Shown: in pieces, positions 52,743-62,441 of the stretch
Layout of the letters: each line of letters begins with the position of its first letter
Numbering within the stretch: the stretch's first letter is position 1
Assembly: GCA_021732045.1 (NCBI GenBank)
Contig: JAKFWK010000005.1
Span: 248,001 to 312,000 of the forward strand
Direction: 5' to 3'
DNA length: 64,000 nt
Source: Sulfurimonas sp.
GTDB lineage: Bacteria; Campylobacterota; Campylobacteria; Campylobacterales; Sulfurimonadaceae
Notes under the pieces: model-generated
Databases searched by the model: none
What the model was told of the DNA's origin: nothing
Seen by the model: the letters and a program-made list of their open reading frames with translations, nothing else
Program-made: the position numbers and the translations under genes

Positions 52743-54572
52743 ATGACAAACTTTGGGTTAGATATATGGTCAAATAAGAATTTTATTATTGAAGATGGGC
52801 AGATAAAATTAAATTACAAGTGCATGCCATCTCTTTTAAAAATAACAGAAGATATCAGGGATAGAGACATTAGAGGTCCAATACTTCTTAGATTTCCACA
52901 TCTTATTAAAAAACAGATAAGAAGTCTTTATTGGTATTTTGATAAAGCTATAAAAGAGAACAATTACAAGGGTAATTTCAATGCTGTTTTTCCACTTAAA
53001 GTAAATCAGTTTCCCTATGCCGTAGAAGCTGTTACAACTCAAGGGGAAGAGTTCAACTATGGGCTAGAAGCTGGCAGTAAAGCTGAGTTAATTTTAGCTA
53101 TGAGCAAAACACCAAATGGCTCAAATATTACAGTCAATGGTTTTAAAGATAAAGAGATGATTTTTTTGGGATTTATTGCTGCTCAAAGCGGACATAACAT
53201 TACCATAACTATAGAGGGACTTGGTGAGCTAGAGACAATTATAGAAGTTGCTACAGAGTCAAAAATTAAGGTTCCAAATATTGGAATTCGCATAAGACTG
53301 CACAGCTCAGGAAGTGGCGTTTGGGCAAAAAGCGGTGGAATGGATGCTAAGTTTGGCTTAACTTCAACAGAAATTCTTGAGGCGGTTTCACTTCTTAGAG
53401 AAGCTGATTTATTAAACAATCTAACAATGATTCATTTTCATATTGGTTCTCAAATGTCAGATATTGCTCCACTTAAAAAGGCTCTAAGAGAGGCGGGAAA
53501 TATCTATGCAGAACTTAAAAAGATGGGTGCTGATTCGCTAAACAGCATAAATATAGGCGGTGGTTTAGCGATTGAATATGATCAGCATACACACACAAAA
53601 GGTCACAACTACTCAATAGAAGAGTTTTCAAGCAGTGTTGTCTTTTTGCTCGCTGATATCATGAATACAAAAAAAGTTTCTCATCCTGATATTTTTACAG
53701 AGTCAGGAAGATTTATTGTGGCTTCACATGCAGTTCTTATTGCTCCTGTCTTAGAGCTGTTTTCGCAGGATTATCAAGAACAACATCTAAGAATAAAAGA
53801 TAAGAACCCTCCACTCATAGAGGAGCTTTTAGAGTTAAATCAACTACTTAACAATAAAAATTGTATAGAGTACCTTCACGATGCACTTGATCATATGGAA
53901 TCACTACTTACTCTTTTTGATTTGGGCTATATTGACCTAAAAGATAGATCTAACGCTGAAATTTTAGTTCACAGCATCATCAAAAAAGCGCTCTATCTTA
54001 AATCTGCTACACCAACTGATGAGCTAGAGAGGCTTCAAGAGAAACTTCAAGAGAGATATCTAATCAATGCTTCTATATTTCAGAGCTTGCCTGATTACTG
54101 GGGTCTTGGACAAAATTTTCCAATTATGCCGCTAAATCATCTTGATGCAACTCCGCTTCGTGCTGCATCTCTTTGGGATATCACATGTGACAGTGATGGC
54201 GAAATTGTCTTCAACCAAGATAGACCACTCTACCTTCATGATGTAAATCTTGATGAGGAAGATTACTTTTTAGGATTTTTTAATGTTGGTGCATATCAAG
54301 AAACACTAGGCATGAATCATAACCTATTTACTCATCCAAATGAATATACCATAAATATTAGCGATAGCGACTATGAAATTATAAATGAAGTAGAGTCTAA
54401 AAATATTTTAGAGATATTAAGCTCTATCGGATATGATGAAAATGAAATTTCAAATAAACTTAAAACTGATTTGGCAAATAGTATATTTATAACCGAGCAA
54501 GAAAAAAATGATACACTTGCAAAACTTGAGTTATATTTAAATCAAAATGGTTATTTAAGAACTACACTTTAA
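52743..54572 (+). CDS. speA: Biosynthetic arginine decarboxylase
   Basis: SpeA is a PLP enzyme that makes agmatine from arginine for polyamines. The 609-residue protein shows FPLKVNQFPYAVEAV (PLP Lys in the KVNQ motif), SGSGVWAKSGGMDAKFGLT, MIHFHIGSQMSDI, the glycine-rich INIGGGLAIEYD and FTESGRFIVASHAVL. The length is near that of other SpeA (about 630). It is followed nine bases later by cysE. Confidence 0.94.
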   Translation: MTNFGLDIWSNKNFIIEDGQIKLNYKCMPSLLKITEDIRDRDIRGPILLRFPHLIKKQIRSLYWYFDKAIKENNYKGNFNAVFPLKVNQFPYAVEAVTTQGEEFNYGLEAGSKAELILAMSKTPNGSNITVNGFKDKEMIFLGFIAAQSGHNITITIEGLGELETIIEVATESKIKVPNIGIRIRLHSSGSGVWAKSGGMDAKFGLTSTEILEAVSLLREADLLNNLTMIHFHIGSQMSDIAPLKKALREAGNIYAELKKMGADSLNSINIGGGLAIEYDQHTHTKGHNYSIEEFSSSVVFLLADIMNTKKVSHPDIFTESGRFIVASHAVLIAPVLELFSQDYQEQHLRIKDKNPPLIEELLELNQLLNNKNCIEYLHDALDHMESLLTLFDLGYIDLKDRSNAEILVHSIIKKALYLKSATPTDELERLQEKLQERYLINASIFQSLPDYWGLGQNFPIMPLNHLDATPLRAASLWDITCDSDGEIVFNQDRPLYLHDVNLDEEDYFLGFFNVGAYQETLGMNHNLFTHPNEYTINISDSDYEIINEVESKNILEILSSIGYDENEISNKLKTDLANSIFITEQEKNDTLAKLELYLNQNGYLRTTL

Positions 54573-54580
54573 GGTATACA

Positions 54581-55282
54581 ATGGGACTTTTTGCAGAAAT
54601 AAGGGAAGATTTTTCAAATGCTTACAAAAATGACCCAGCACTAAACTCTGGATTAGATTTTTTATTTAATTATCCTGGTGTTTGGGCTGTTGCATGGTAT
54701 AGAATTGCGCACAAGCTATACAAAGCAGATTTTAAGAGTCTAGCTAGAATAATTATGGGACTTAATCAAATTATTACAAATATTGATATCCATCCTGGTG
54801 CTGTTATTGGAAAAAGAGTCTTTATAGATCACGGAATTGGCGTTGTTGTTGGTCAAACTGCAATCATAGAAGATGATGTTGTGATATATCAAGGAGTAAC
54901 TCTTGGCGGAGTCTCCCTTGAACTTGGAAAGAGACACCCTACCATTAAAAAAGGCGCCGTGCTTGGAGCTGGTGCAAAAATACTTGGAAACATAACCATT
55001 GGTGAGTATGCTAAAATTGGAGCAAATTCAGTAGTTGTAAAACCAGTGCCCGACTGCTCAACAGCTATTGGAATTCCTGCCCATGTTATAGAAAAAGGTA
55101 GATGCAAAGATCCATTTATGCACAATATGCTTCCTGATATAAATAAAGAGATGTTTGAATATCTACTAAGAAGAGTCGCCGTTTTAGAGCATATTCTAAT
55201 GGAAGATAATAAAAATCTACTAGAAGAAGATTTAGAGTTAGAAAATATTTACGAATCATTCATAAAAGCCATGAAAAATTAA
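54581..55282 (+). CDS. cysE: Serine O-acetyltransferase
   Basis: CysE acetylates serine for cysteine synthesis. The 233-residue protein has an N-terminal helical region (FNYPGVWAVAWYRIAHKLYKAD) and left-handed helix hexapeptide repeats (NIDIHPGAVIGKRVFIDHGIGVVVGQTAIIEDDVVIYQGVTLGG, then HPTIKKGAVLGAGAKILGNITIGEYAKIGANSVV). The catalytic His/Asp lie in DHGIG and neighbouring repeats. It follows speA and precedes an aminotransferase. Confidence 0.95.
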   Translation: MGLFAEIREDFSNAYKNDPALNSGLDFLFNYPGVWAVAWYRIAHKLYKADFKSLARIIMGLNQIITNIDIHPGAVIGKRVFIDHGIGVVVGQTAIIEDDVVIYQGVTLGGVSLELGKRHPTIKKGAVLGAGAKILGNITIGEYAKIGANSVVVKPVPDCSTAIGIPAHVIEKGRCKDPFMHNMLPDINKEMFEYLLRRVAVLEHILMEDNKNLLEEDLELENIYESFIKAMKN

Positions 55283-55314
55283 AAAACAACCCTAAAATAT
55301 TAAAGATTTTTAAG

Positions 55315-55320
55315 TATAAT
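55315..55320 (+). promoter_or_regulatory. -10 box of the aspartate aminotransferase gene
   Basis: TATAAT in TTTAAGTATAATTCC lies 32 bases before the ATG, so the aminotransferase has its own promoter even though it follows cysE by only 69 bases. Confidence 0.6.
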
Positions 55321-55351
55321 TCCAATTATTTTTCATATACAAAGGGTTTAT

Positions 55352-56533
55352 ATGCTAACAGATCGCGTTAATTCACTATCTGAATCAATCACGATTGCTA
55401 TTGCAACACTAGCTCAAGAGTTAAAAACTTCTGGCAAAGATATCATTAGCTTTTCTGCAGGTGAGCCTGATTTTGACACCCCACAAGTTATTAAAGATGC
55501 AGCCATAGAAGCAATCAATGATGGATTTACAAAATATACACCAGTTGACGGGATTCCTGCACTAAAAAAAGCAATTGCAGACAAGCTTTTCAAAGAAAAT
55601 GGTCTAATATATGCCCCAAATCAAATAATCACAAATAATGGTGCAAAGCACTCACTTTTTAATCTCTTTGCAGCGGTAATCCAAAAAGGTGATGAAGTTA
55701 TCATTCCAGCCCCATATTGGGTTACCTATCCAGAGCTTGTTTTGTATCATGGTGGAGTTGTGGTGGAGATTCATACAGATGACAATAACTCATTTAAGAT
55801 GACTCCAGAACAACTTAAAAATGCAATTACACCAAAAACCAAGATGATAGTTTTAACCTCCCCATCAAATCCAACTGGTTCAGTATATTCAAAAGATGAG
55901 CTAATGGCTATTGGAAAAGTTTTAGAGGGGACAGACATATTAGTTGCAAGCGATGAGATGTACGAAAAGCTTATATACGATGGAGAGTTTACTTCATCCG
56001 CTTCTGTAAGTCAAGACATGTTCAAGCGAACAATAACCATAAATGGTCTTAGCAAATCAGTTGCTATGACTGGATGGAGATTTGGTTATATGGCAGCTTA
56101 TAACTCAGATATCATTCAAGCAACAAAAAAACTTCAAAGTCAAAGTACATCAAATATTAACTCAATCACTCAAAAAGCTGCCATTGTTGCCCTAAACGGT
56201 TCAGCTGATGCCGATATAGAGATGATGAGAAAAGCGTTTAAAGAGCGAAGAGACGAAGCAGTTAAGCTCATAAACGCTATTGATGGACTTAGTGTCGTAA
56301 AGCCAAATGGTGCTTTTTATCTCTTTATAAATATAAAAAAAATTAGCAATGACTCTATGCAATTTTGTAAGGATTTGTTAGAGAGAAAAGGTGTGGCACT
56401 AGTTCCTGGGGTTGGTTTTGGAAGTGAAGGATATGTAAGATTTAGTTTTGCAACTGATATAGAAAGTATTCGTAAAGGAATCAAGAGAGTTGAAGAATTT
56501 GTAAAAGAGTTAAAAAAACCAACTGCTGCTTAA
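55352..56533 (+). CDS. aspC: Pyridoxal-phosphate aspartate aminotransferase (class I)
   Basis: The 393-residue aminotransferase shows FSAGEPDFDTPQVIKDAAIEA, NNGAKHSLFNLFAAV, VLTSPSNPTGSVYS, ASDEMYEKLIYDG, and the PLP Lys in NGLSKSVAMTGWRFGYMA. This is the subgroup Ib type, called aspB in Campylobacter. It interconverts aspartate and oxaloacetate. A clear terminator follows. Confidence 0.94.
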   Translation: MLTDRVNSLSESITIAIATLAQELKTSGKDIISFSAGEPDFDTPQVIKDAAIEAINDGFTKYTPVDGIPALKKAIADKLFKENGLIYAPNQIITNNGAKHSLFNLFAAVIQKGDEVIIPAPYWVTYPELVLYHGGVVVEIHTDDNNSFKMTPEQLKNAITPKTKMIVLTSPSNPTGSVYSKDELMAIGKVLEGTDILVASDEMYEKLIYDGEFTSSASVSQDMFKRTITINGLSKSVAMTGWRFGYMAAYNSDIIQATKKLQSQSTSNINSITQKAAIVALNGSADADIEMMRKAFKERRDEAVKLINAIDGLSVVKPNGAFYLFINIKKISNDSMQFCKDLLERKGVALVPGVGFGSEGYVRFSFATDIESIRKGIKRVEEFVKELKKPTAA

Positions 56534-56542
56534 GCTTGTTTC

Positions 56543-56566
56543 AAACAGGGTGCCTGTTTTTATAAA
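56543..56566 (+). terminator. Rho-independent terminator after the aminotransferase gene
   Basis: AAACAGG and CCTGTTT form a perfect 7-bp stem with a 3-base loop, directly followed by TTATAAAA. It closes the plus-strand block and faces the minus-strand DUF475 gene. Confidence 0.75.
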
Positions 56567-56585
56567 ATAAGCACTCCTAAAAAAT

Positions 56586-57623
56586 TTAGACTTTATCTCT
56601 CCTGTGCCTAATCGACGACCAAATAGAGAGCGCTATAAAGACTAGTCCGATTGTTCCCGTAAATAACTCAGATATATGAAATTTCAAGCTAAGTATCATA
56701 ATCAATGCTAAAGCGCCAATAGCATAGTGTGCTCCATGCTCCAAATATTTATACTCATCAAGAGTATCTTTTTCTACTAAAAGAATAGTCAAGGATCTCA
56801 CAAACATTGCTCCAATCCCAAGACCAAGCATAATAACGACTATATCTTTAGTTATTGCTAATGCTCCTATAACACCGTCAAGAGAAAACGATGCATCTAG
56901 CACTTCTAGATATAAAAATCCACCTATGCTTCCTTTCTTTACAATATCACCAACAGAAAAATCACTGCTCTTGTCTTTTAAGACAGCGCCAAGGATATCA
57001 ACTCCAACATAAGTTACCACACCAAGAAGTCCAGCAAGCAGTACGGATAATTTTTGCTCAACCGGCACTAGCATCAAAGACATCAGCAAGGCGATAAGTG
57101 CTACAAAAATTGAGATTGAGTTTATCTTTCCAAGCTCCATCAACTTCTTTTCTGCAACTTCTATCCAATGAATATCTTTTTCATCATCAATCAAGAAATT
57201 CAAAAAAACAAGAAGCAGAAACATTCCTCCAAAAACAGATATCTCGGCATGATGTGATATTAGTTTGTTTGAATATTCAGCCGGATTATCTATGGCTAAA
57301 TTCCACACTTCGACAATGCTCAAATCTGCTGTTTGAGACACTATAGCCAGCGGAAAAAGCAATCTCATACCAAACACTGCAATAAACATACCAGCAGTCA
57401 GAAAAAGTTTTTTCCAATACTCATCCCAGTTTTTAAGGATAGAAGCATTAACAACGGCATTATCAAAAGAGAGTGATATCTCCATAATACTAAGTATTAT
57501 TACAATAAATATGACATTAACAACACTTTTTATATCTCCACCTGTCTTAAAACCCCACCATCCTGCAATTAGCAAAGATATAAGTGTAAACACAAAAGTA
57601 AATTTAAAATATTTCAAAAACAA
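56586..57623 (-). CDS. DUF475/TerC-like integral membrane protein
   Basis: The 345-residue protein has about nine membrane helices and two TerC-like signatures: LSIMEISLSFDNAVVNASILKNW and FLYLEVLDASFSLDGVIGALAITKD. The acidic residues (E...FDN, D...LDG) resemble those proposed to bind manganese or other metals in TerC-family exporters. It follows mrdA by 39 bases on the same strand. A metal-export role is inferred from the superfamily. Confidence 0.85.
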   Translation of the reverse strand: MFLKYFKFTFVFTLISLLIAGWWGFKTGGDIKSVVNVIFIVIILSIMEISLSFDNAVVNASILKNWDEYWKKLFLTAGMFIAVFGMRLLFPLAIVSQTADLSIVEVWNLAIDNPAEYSNKLISHHAEISVFGGMFLLLVFLNFLIDDEKDIHWIEVAEKKLMELGKINSISIFVALIALLMSLMLVPVEQKLSVLLAGLLGVVTYVGVDILGAVLKDKSSDFSVGDIVKKGSIGGFLYLEVLDASFSLDGVIGALAITKDIVVIMLGLGIGAMFVRSLTILLVEKDTLDEYKYLEHGAHYAIGALALIMILSLKFHISELFTGTIGLVFIALSIWSSIRHRRDKV

Positions 57624-57662
57624 ATCCTTTATTTATAATAGACAGCATATGCAAAGCAAAAG

Positions 57663-59453
57663 TTATATTTTTTTTATATAACCTAGCTCCAGAAGCTTGT
57701 CATATATATCTGAAACTATCTTTCCAGTAGCTGCGCCACCATGGCCACCATGTTCCATCATTACAGTAACGATATACTGAGGGTTATCATATGGTCCGTA
57801 TGTTGTAAACCAAGCATGTGAACGAGTGTAATAACTCATGTCATGTTCGAGTGTTCTATTTTTTATATTTTGCAATATTCCAATTACCTGTGCTGTCCCT
57901 GTTTTTCCAGCAAGTTGAACTTTCGAGCTCACATAAGCCTTAGCTGTTCCACCAGGTGCATTACAAACCTCATACATTGCTCTTTGTATAAGTGGTAACT
58001 TTTCAAGTTCATTGGCATTTAATACGCTTTCATATTGAGGGGCCACCTTTTGAACACCTATAGATTTTGCAAAAAATGGGCGAGGGAGTTTTCCTGTAGC
58101 CATCAAAGCGGTATACTGAGCGATTTGCATTGGAGTTGTTAAGAAATTACCCTGCCCTATAGATGTGTTTAGCGTCTCTCCTAGTTGCCATGATTGGTTA
58201 TATCTTTTTTTCTTCCACTCTCGAGATGGAACAGTACCTAAAAATTCATTTGGCAAATCTACACCAGTTTTTCTACCAAGTCCATATCGCATAAGTCCAT
58301 CACTCATTTTTTTGATACCCAACTGCAAACTTCCCTTATAAAAAAAATCATCACAGCTTTCTCTGACAGCCTTCACAATTCCAACACCACCATGTCCATG
58401 GTCTTTCCAACATCTAAATACTCTGTTGCCAAGAGGAAGTTCACCCGTACAGTAATTTCCAAAATCAGCACCTAGCTCTGGAGATGTGATATACAATAGT
58501 CCAAGACCAGTTTTTATAGTAGAGCCAGGAGGGTATAGTCCGTTTACCAGCTTGTTTGTAAACGGTTTTTCCACTGAAGTTGATAATTTATCCCAAATTT
58601 CATGAGACACACCAGAAACAAAGGTGTTTAAATCATACTCCGGAAAACTACCAGCAGCTAAAATAGCACCATCTACCCTCATTACAACGACGGCTCCAGA
58701 TTTACCAACAAACAGAGCTGATATAAAACTTTGCAAATCCATATCAATATTTAAAGTAAGCCTGGTGTCTTCTATTGGCTTAGAGTTTGATATCTCTTCA
58801 ACTATCTGGTTATTTGCATTTACTTTTATCTCTCTCTCTCCAGCTGAGCCTTGCAGGTAGGAATTATAATATTTTTCCACTCCTGTTTTACCGGTATAAC
58901 CTATAAGCTCCTGCAGTTTATCTTTAGCTACATCTTCTTTGTTTGCACGAGAAACATATCCAACAACATGTGCTGCAATATCCCCATACGGATATAACCT
59001 TTTTGGAGCAATAACTATTTTTACATTTTTATTTAAATTTAAAAAAGAGTATATTGGTAGCATCTGCTCATAGGATACAAAAGGAACAATATCTATAAAA
59101 CTATGATTGTAAAAAGAGTCAAATTTTGTATATTCATCAATCATCTTTTTTTTATCTAAATTTGGTATAAGTTTTATCAAGCTGTCAATCTCTTCATTGA
59201 GTATATATAAATTTTTTTTAAGAGCCAAATGTGGTGCCAGTTGTATTTTAAATCCAAGCTCATTTATTGCTATAGGCTTGTCATTTATATCTATAATTTC
59301 ACCTCTGACTGGTGCAATTTGCTCTATTTTTATACTATTGTCATTTGAGAGTTTTTCATAATAACTGTTTGACTCAACAGAGAGAAAAAAAACTCTTGCA
59401 AGTATAGACAACCATACAGACGCAAAAACAAAAAGGATAAATTTAATTTTCAA
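57663..59453 (-). CDS. mrdA: Penicillin-binding protein 2 (elongation transpeptidase)
   Basis: The 596-residue protein has a membrane anchor (FILFVFASVWLSILARVFFL), a PBP dimerisation domain (residues about 40-230) and a transpeptidase domain with the SxxK motif in PPGSTIKTGLG, the SxN-like SCDDF, and KTGTAQ. MrdA crosslinks peptidoglycan during cell elongation. It overlaps the mreD-like gene by four bases. This is a core component of the operon that also encodes lipopolysaccharide export parts. Confidence 0.94.
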   Translation of the reverse strand: MKIKFILFVFASVWLSILARVFFLSVESNSYYEKLSNDNSIKIEQIAPVRGEIIDINDKPIAINELGFKIQLAPHLALKKNLYILNEEIDSLIKLIPNLDKKKMIDEYTKFDSFYNHSFIDIVPFVSYEQMLPIYSFLNLNKNVKIVIAPKRLYPYGDIAAHVVGYVSRANKEDVAKDKLQELIGYTGKTGVEKYYNSYLQGSAGEREIKVNANNQIVEEISNSKPIEDTRLTLNIDMDLQSFISALFVGKSGAVVVMRVDGAILAAGSFPEYDLNTFVSGVSHEIWDKLSTSVEKPFTNKLVNGLYPPGSTIKTGLGLLYITSPELGADFGNYCTGELPLGNRVFRCWKDHGHGGVGIVKAVRESCDDFFYKGSLQLGIKKMSDGLMRYGLGRKTGVDLPNEFLGTVPSREWKKKRYNQSWQLGETLNTSIGQGNFLTTPMQIAQYTALMATGKLPRPFFAKSIGVQKVAPQYESVLNANELEKLPLIQRAMYEVCNAPGGTAKAYVSSKVQLAGKTGTAQVIGILQNIKNRTLEHDMSYYTRSHAWFTTYGPYDNPQYIVTVMMEHGGHGGAATGKIVSDIYDKLLELGYIKKI

Positions 59454-59902
59454 ATTATGCTCACAATAAAAAAGTCAATAATCATATAGTAAACAACATA
59501 ATAGTTAAGACCAGGCAAAGGTAACATAAAAATATTTGATAAAATATAGTGAAAAACAAAAAAGCCAATATAAATAAACAGAACCATTAGGCCTCTGGTG
59601 CACGAGGCGCAGCTGATAACTTTTACTATATTTGGCATTATGTACCTATAAATTATTAAAAAATAGATAATTGTGCTAAAGAGCACATAACCATTTTCTG
59701 CCTCAAAGATAAGCAGACATATAGAAATCAAGGCTAAACTTAAGCTGTCGTTTTTTTTAAGTGCAATAGTAAAAAAAACAAATATCACAGCAAGAAAATG
59801 CGGCAAAAACTGGTAAACACCACTTAATGCACTATATATCATAAATAAAATGACATATACGAATGAAGTTAGATAGTTTTTATTAATGATACTTCGTTGC
59901 AT
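59450..59902 (-). CDS. MreD-like integral membrane protein
   Basis: The 150-residue protein has five hydrophobic helices and little else. Its position directly upstream of mrdA, its length and topology match MreD, a rod-shape component, but no strong sequence signature is visible. From memory, C. jejuni has an integral membrane gene in this slot before pbpC. The assignment is inferred by context; it could be a diverged MreD. Confidence 0.6.
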   Translation of the reverse strand: MQRSIINKNYLTSFVYVILFMIYSALSGVYQFLPHFLAVIFVFFTIALKKNDSLSLALISICLLIFEAENGYVLFSTIIYFLIIYRYIMPNIVKVISCASCTRGLMVLFIYIGFFVFHYILSNIFMLPLPGLNYYVVYYMIIDFFIVSII

Positions 59903-60330
59903 ATTGGGAAATGTTTACATTTAATACAGTCAGCCCATATTTTATGTTCAGGAATAGACTCTTTTGGGATTTCAACAAATCCAAGTTTTTCAAAAAAAGA
60001 TTGTCTATATGTAAGTGTGAGAACTTTTTGGATATTAAAAAATCTAGCCTCATCCAGTGCTTTTGATATTAGATTTGCGCCTACACCTTGGCTTCTATAA
60101 CTCTCCTTAACTATAAGTGATCTTATCTCCGCCAGTGATGCGGCATGTATATGAAGCGCACAAAATCCAACAAGCTCATCACCATTTTTCGCTAAAATAT
60201 ATGATCTAATGTTTGTTGCGATTTCATCAGAACTTCTAACTAAAATAACACCAGACTCAACCTCTGGCTGAACTAGACTTTGCATATCTTCGATATCTGA
60301 TAGCTTAGCTTTTATAAACTCAATCTTCAC
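59869..60330 (-). CDS. argA: Short-type N-acetylglutamate synthase (GNAT, ArgA-like)
   Basis: The 153-residue protein is a GNAT acetyltransferase with the ArgA C-terminal pattern: AEIRSLIVKESYRSQGVGANLI, VLTLTYRQSFFEKLGFVEIPKE and the characteristic Cys-containing tail HKIWADCIKCKHFPICNEV. Short, kinase-less N-acetylglutamate synthases of this form start arginine synthesis in several phyla. The gene sits between engB and mreD-like, with overlaps of 11 and 34 bases. Substrate is inferred from the tail pattern. Confidence 0.75.
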   Translation of the reverse strand: MKIEFIKAKLSDIEDMQSLVQPEVESGVILVRSSDEIATNIRSYILAKNGDELVGFCALHIHAASLAEIRSLIVKESYRSQGVGANLISKALDEARFFNIQKVLTLTYRQSFFEKLGFVEIPKESIPEHKIWADCIKCKHFPICNEVSLIKTI

Positions 60331-60937
60331 TATCTTTCTCCTTTAGTATCTCATATATAGTTTGTACAACTTTTTGTAAACCTTTCTTTTTGGAGCTTGA
60401 AACAACAAGAGCATTGGGAAATTCTCTCCTTAGCGCGTTCTGCTCTTTTTGATTTAATTTATCAATTTTTGTAAAAATCTGAACAATAACTTGATTCTCT
60501 TTTATGTTGTTTAGTAAAAAACTAGAAACATCTGTGTCTATCTCTAGATTTGGATGTCTGCAATCCACTAAATGTATAAAGATTTTTATCTGCTCTCTTT
60601 TTGATATATAATCAGTTAGATTTCTCTCCCAATCATACTTCATAGATTTCGCTACTTTTGCATAACCAAATCCAGGCAAATCAACAAACTTTGCAAAACT
60701 TTTTTCCGAAGTTTCTCTATCTATAAATGTAACATCAAAATAGTTTATAAGCCTTGTTTTTCCTGGTGTAGATGAGACTTTGGCAAGGTTTTTATGGTTT
60801 ACTAGAGCATTTAAAAGTGAGCTTTTGCCAACATTAGATCTCGCCATAAAAGCAACTTCATTATATTCGGATGCTTCTGGGGCACCAGCTATCGTAGCTG
60901 CTGATGTTGCAAATTTTGCGTCAACTATATCAATCAT
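60320..60937 (-). CDS. engB: Ribosome-assembly GTPase EngB/YsxC
   Basis: EngB is an essential GTPase for large-subunit assembly. The 205-residue protein shows the P-loop ARSNVGKSSLLNALVNHK, STPGKTRLINYF, FVDLPGFGYAKVAKSM, and TKIDKLNQKE. It lies in the envelope operon, overlapping the argA-like gene and lptA. Confidence 0.96.
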   Translation of the reverse strand: MIDIVDAKFATSAATIAGAPEASEYNEVAFMARSNVGKSSLLNALVNHKNLAKVSSTPGKTRLINYFDVTFIDRETSEKSFAKFVDLPGFGYAKVAKSMKYDWERNLTDYISKREQIKIFIHLVDCRHPNLEIDTDVSSFLLNNIKENQVIVQIFTKIDKLNQKEQNALRREFPNALVVSSSKKKGLQKVVQTIYEILKEKDSED

Positions 60938-61428
60938 TTTTCTTTATTACTCTTCTTTTTCTTCTCTTTTTCTTCAGGCATATCAAAAATCATAACAACT
61001 GGCTCGTCTTTAACACTATTTGCATATGCTTTTCCTTCAATAGTTTTTAAAACTACTTCGTCACCAATTATCTCTTTTCTCTCATTTATCTGCTTTAGAT
61101 GAACGCTCTGATAAAAATAGTACTCTTTCACCTCTGGAATATATACAACTTTTTGTGCTTTTCCTACATACAAGGCTTTTTCTTCCGTTAAAACACTAAA
61201 TGATGCATTACCTTCTGCAATATACTTTATTGGCTTTTGTTCTGCATCTGTATAGATAGTAACTCTTGAAGCATTGAGCTCATCATTCCCCTTAATTACA
61301 TTTACTGTGCCTTCAAATATAGAAATACCTTTTTTCTGATCCGCGTTAAAAGATTTTGATTTTACTCTTAGTTCTTCCGAAAATAGTGCTGTTGCCATAA
61401 AAATTGTCAGTATTACTATTTTTTTCAT
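60934..61428 (-). CDS. lptA: Lipopolysaccharide transport periplasmic protein LptA
   Basis: LptA forms the periplasmic bridge for LPS. The 164-residue protein has a signal peptide (KKIVILTIFMATALFSEE), the OstA fold beginning LRVKSKSFNADQKKGISIFEGTVNVIKGNDELNASRVTIY, and a Lys/Glu-rich C-terminus. It overlaps lptC by four bases, as expected for an lptC-lptA unit. Confidence 0.92.
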   Translation of the reverse strand: MKKIVILTIFMATALFSEELRVKSKSFNADQKKGISIFEGTVNVIKGNDELNASRVTIYTDAEQKPIKYIAEGNASFSVLTEEKALYVGKAQKVVYIPEVKEYYFYQSVHLKQINERKEIIGDEVVLKTIEGKAYANSVKDEPVVMIFDMPEEKEKKKKSNKEK

Positions 61429-61946
61429 TTTTTACTCTCCTTAAGTTGAAATATTGCAGAAATATCTTTTGCAGATACACTATTTAATTGATTGTTGTAT
61501 TTCAACTCTCTACCAACAACACTATTTTTAGCTCTATGAATTAAATAATCCCCATCCGCTCGCGCAATTGTTGTTATCTTGTCGTAAACGGCTTTTTGAG
61601 TCTCAAAAGTTAAGCCATCCTCCCTGAAAAAAACTACATCGCCGTCTAAATAAACAACTTTATCTTTATAAATTCCATTTTTTGCTTTTATATTTATCAT
61701 ATATTTTTTTGAATTATCGGTATAATCTATATTTTCAACCGTATCTCTATCAGCATACTTTGTTGCTTTGTCGCCTTTTATAAAAGTTTTCAGACCGTTG
61801 ACATTTAACTCATACATCAAAAAATTAGATATATCAAAAACTGGCACATCCACAAATTCTCTCTGCTTAATATAGATTGGCTTAAACATTGCGAATATCG
61901 CCAGCAGTATTGAAGCTACAAGCACAAAGAAAATATTTATATTCAT
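61425..61946 (-). CDS. lptC: LPS export protein LptC
   Basis: The 173-residue protein has a membrane anchor (IFFVLVASILLAIFAMF) and an LptC/OstA-like periplasmic domain (FDISNFLMYELNVNGLKTFIKGDKA, AKNGIYKDKVVYLDGDVVFFREDGLTFETQKAVYD). It links the LptBFG transporter to LptA. The sequence is diverged but gene order kdsC-lptC-lptA is standard. Confidence 0.88.
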   Translation of the reverse strand: MNINIFFVLVASILLAIFAMFKPIYIKQREFVDVPVFDISNFLMYELNVNGLKTFIKGDKATKYADRDTVENIDYTDNSKKYMINIKAKNGIYKDKVVYLDGDVVFFREDGLTFETQKAVYDKITTIARADGDYLIHRAKNSVVGRELKYNNQLNSVSAKDISAIFQLKESKK

Positions 61947-62441
61947 CTATAGCCATACAGATAGAAATTCATCTTTTTGATCGTTTTCTCTTACTAACAT
62001 ATCTATCATTTCTCTAGCGGCTCCATTGCCACCATTTCTGGATAAAACAGTATTTACAATCTCTTTTATCTCATCCACTCCATCTTTTGGAGTAAAGCTT
62101 CTACCAACAAACTTCAACATCTTATAGTCATTTATATCATCACCAATAGCAGCGATTTCATAAGATTTAAGGTTTAGCTCTTTGGCTAACTCTTTTAGTT
62201 TTGTATCTTTATCTTTTATCCCTTGAAATAGATATTTGATACCAAGTTCTTCTGCTCTTATCTCAACTATTTTTGAATTTCTTCCTGTAATTATTGCCAC
62301 ATCGTTGCCCATCTTTATCCAAGTGCTTATGCCAAGGCCATCTTTTACATTAAAAGTTTTGCTCTCAATCGCGTCAGCAGAGTATATAAGTCCACCATCG
62401 CTTAAGCAGCCATCAACATCCAAAATAATCAGTTTAATCAT
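61947..62441 (-). CDS. kdsC: 3-deoxy-D-manno-octulosonate 8-phosphate phosphatase KdsC
   Basis: KdsC makes free KDO for LPS. The 164-residue HAD phosphatase shows LIILDVDGCLSDGGL (DxDG nucleophile), KDGLGISTWIKMGNDVAIITGRNSKIV and AAIGDDINDYKML. It overlaps hisB by four bases and abuts lptC. Confidence 0.95.
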   Translation of the reverse strand: MIKLIILDVDGCLSDGGLIYSADAIESKTFNVKDGLGISTWIKMGNDVAIITGRNSKIVEIRAEELGIKYLFQGIKDKDTKLKELAKELNLKSYEIAAIGDDINDYKMLKFVGRSFTPKDGVDEIKEIVNTVLSRNGGNGAAREMIDMLVRENDQKDEFLSVWL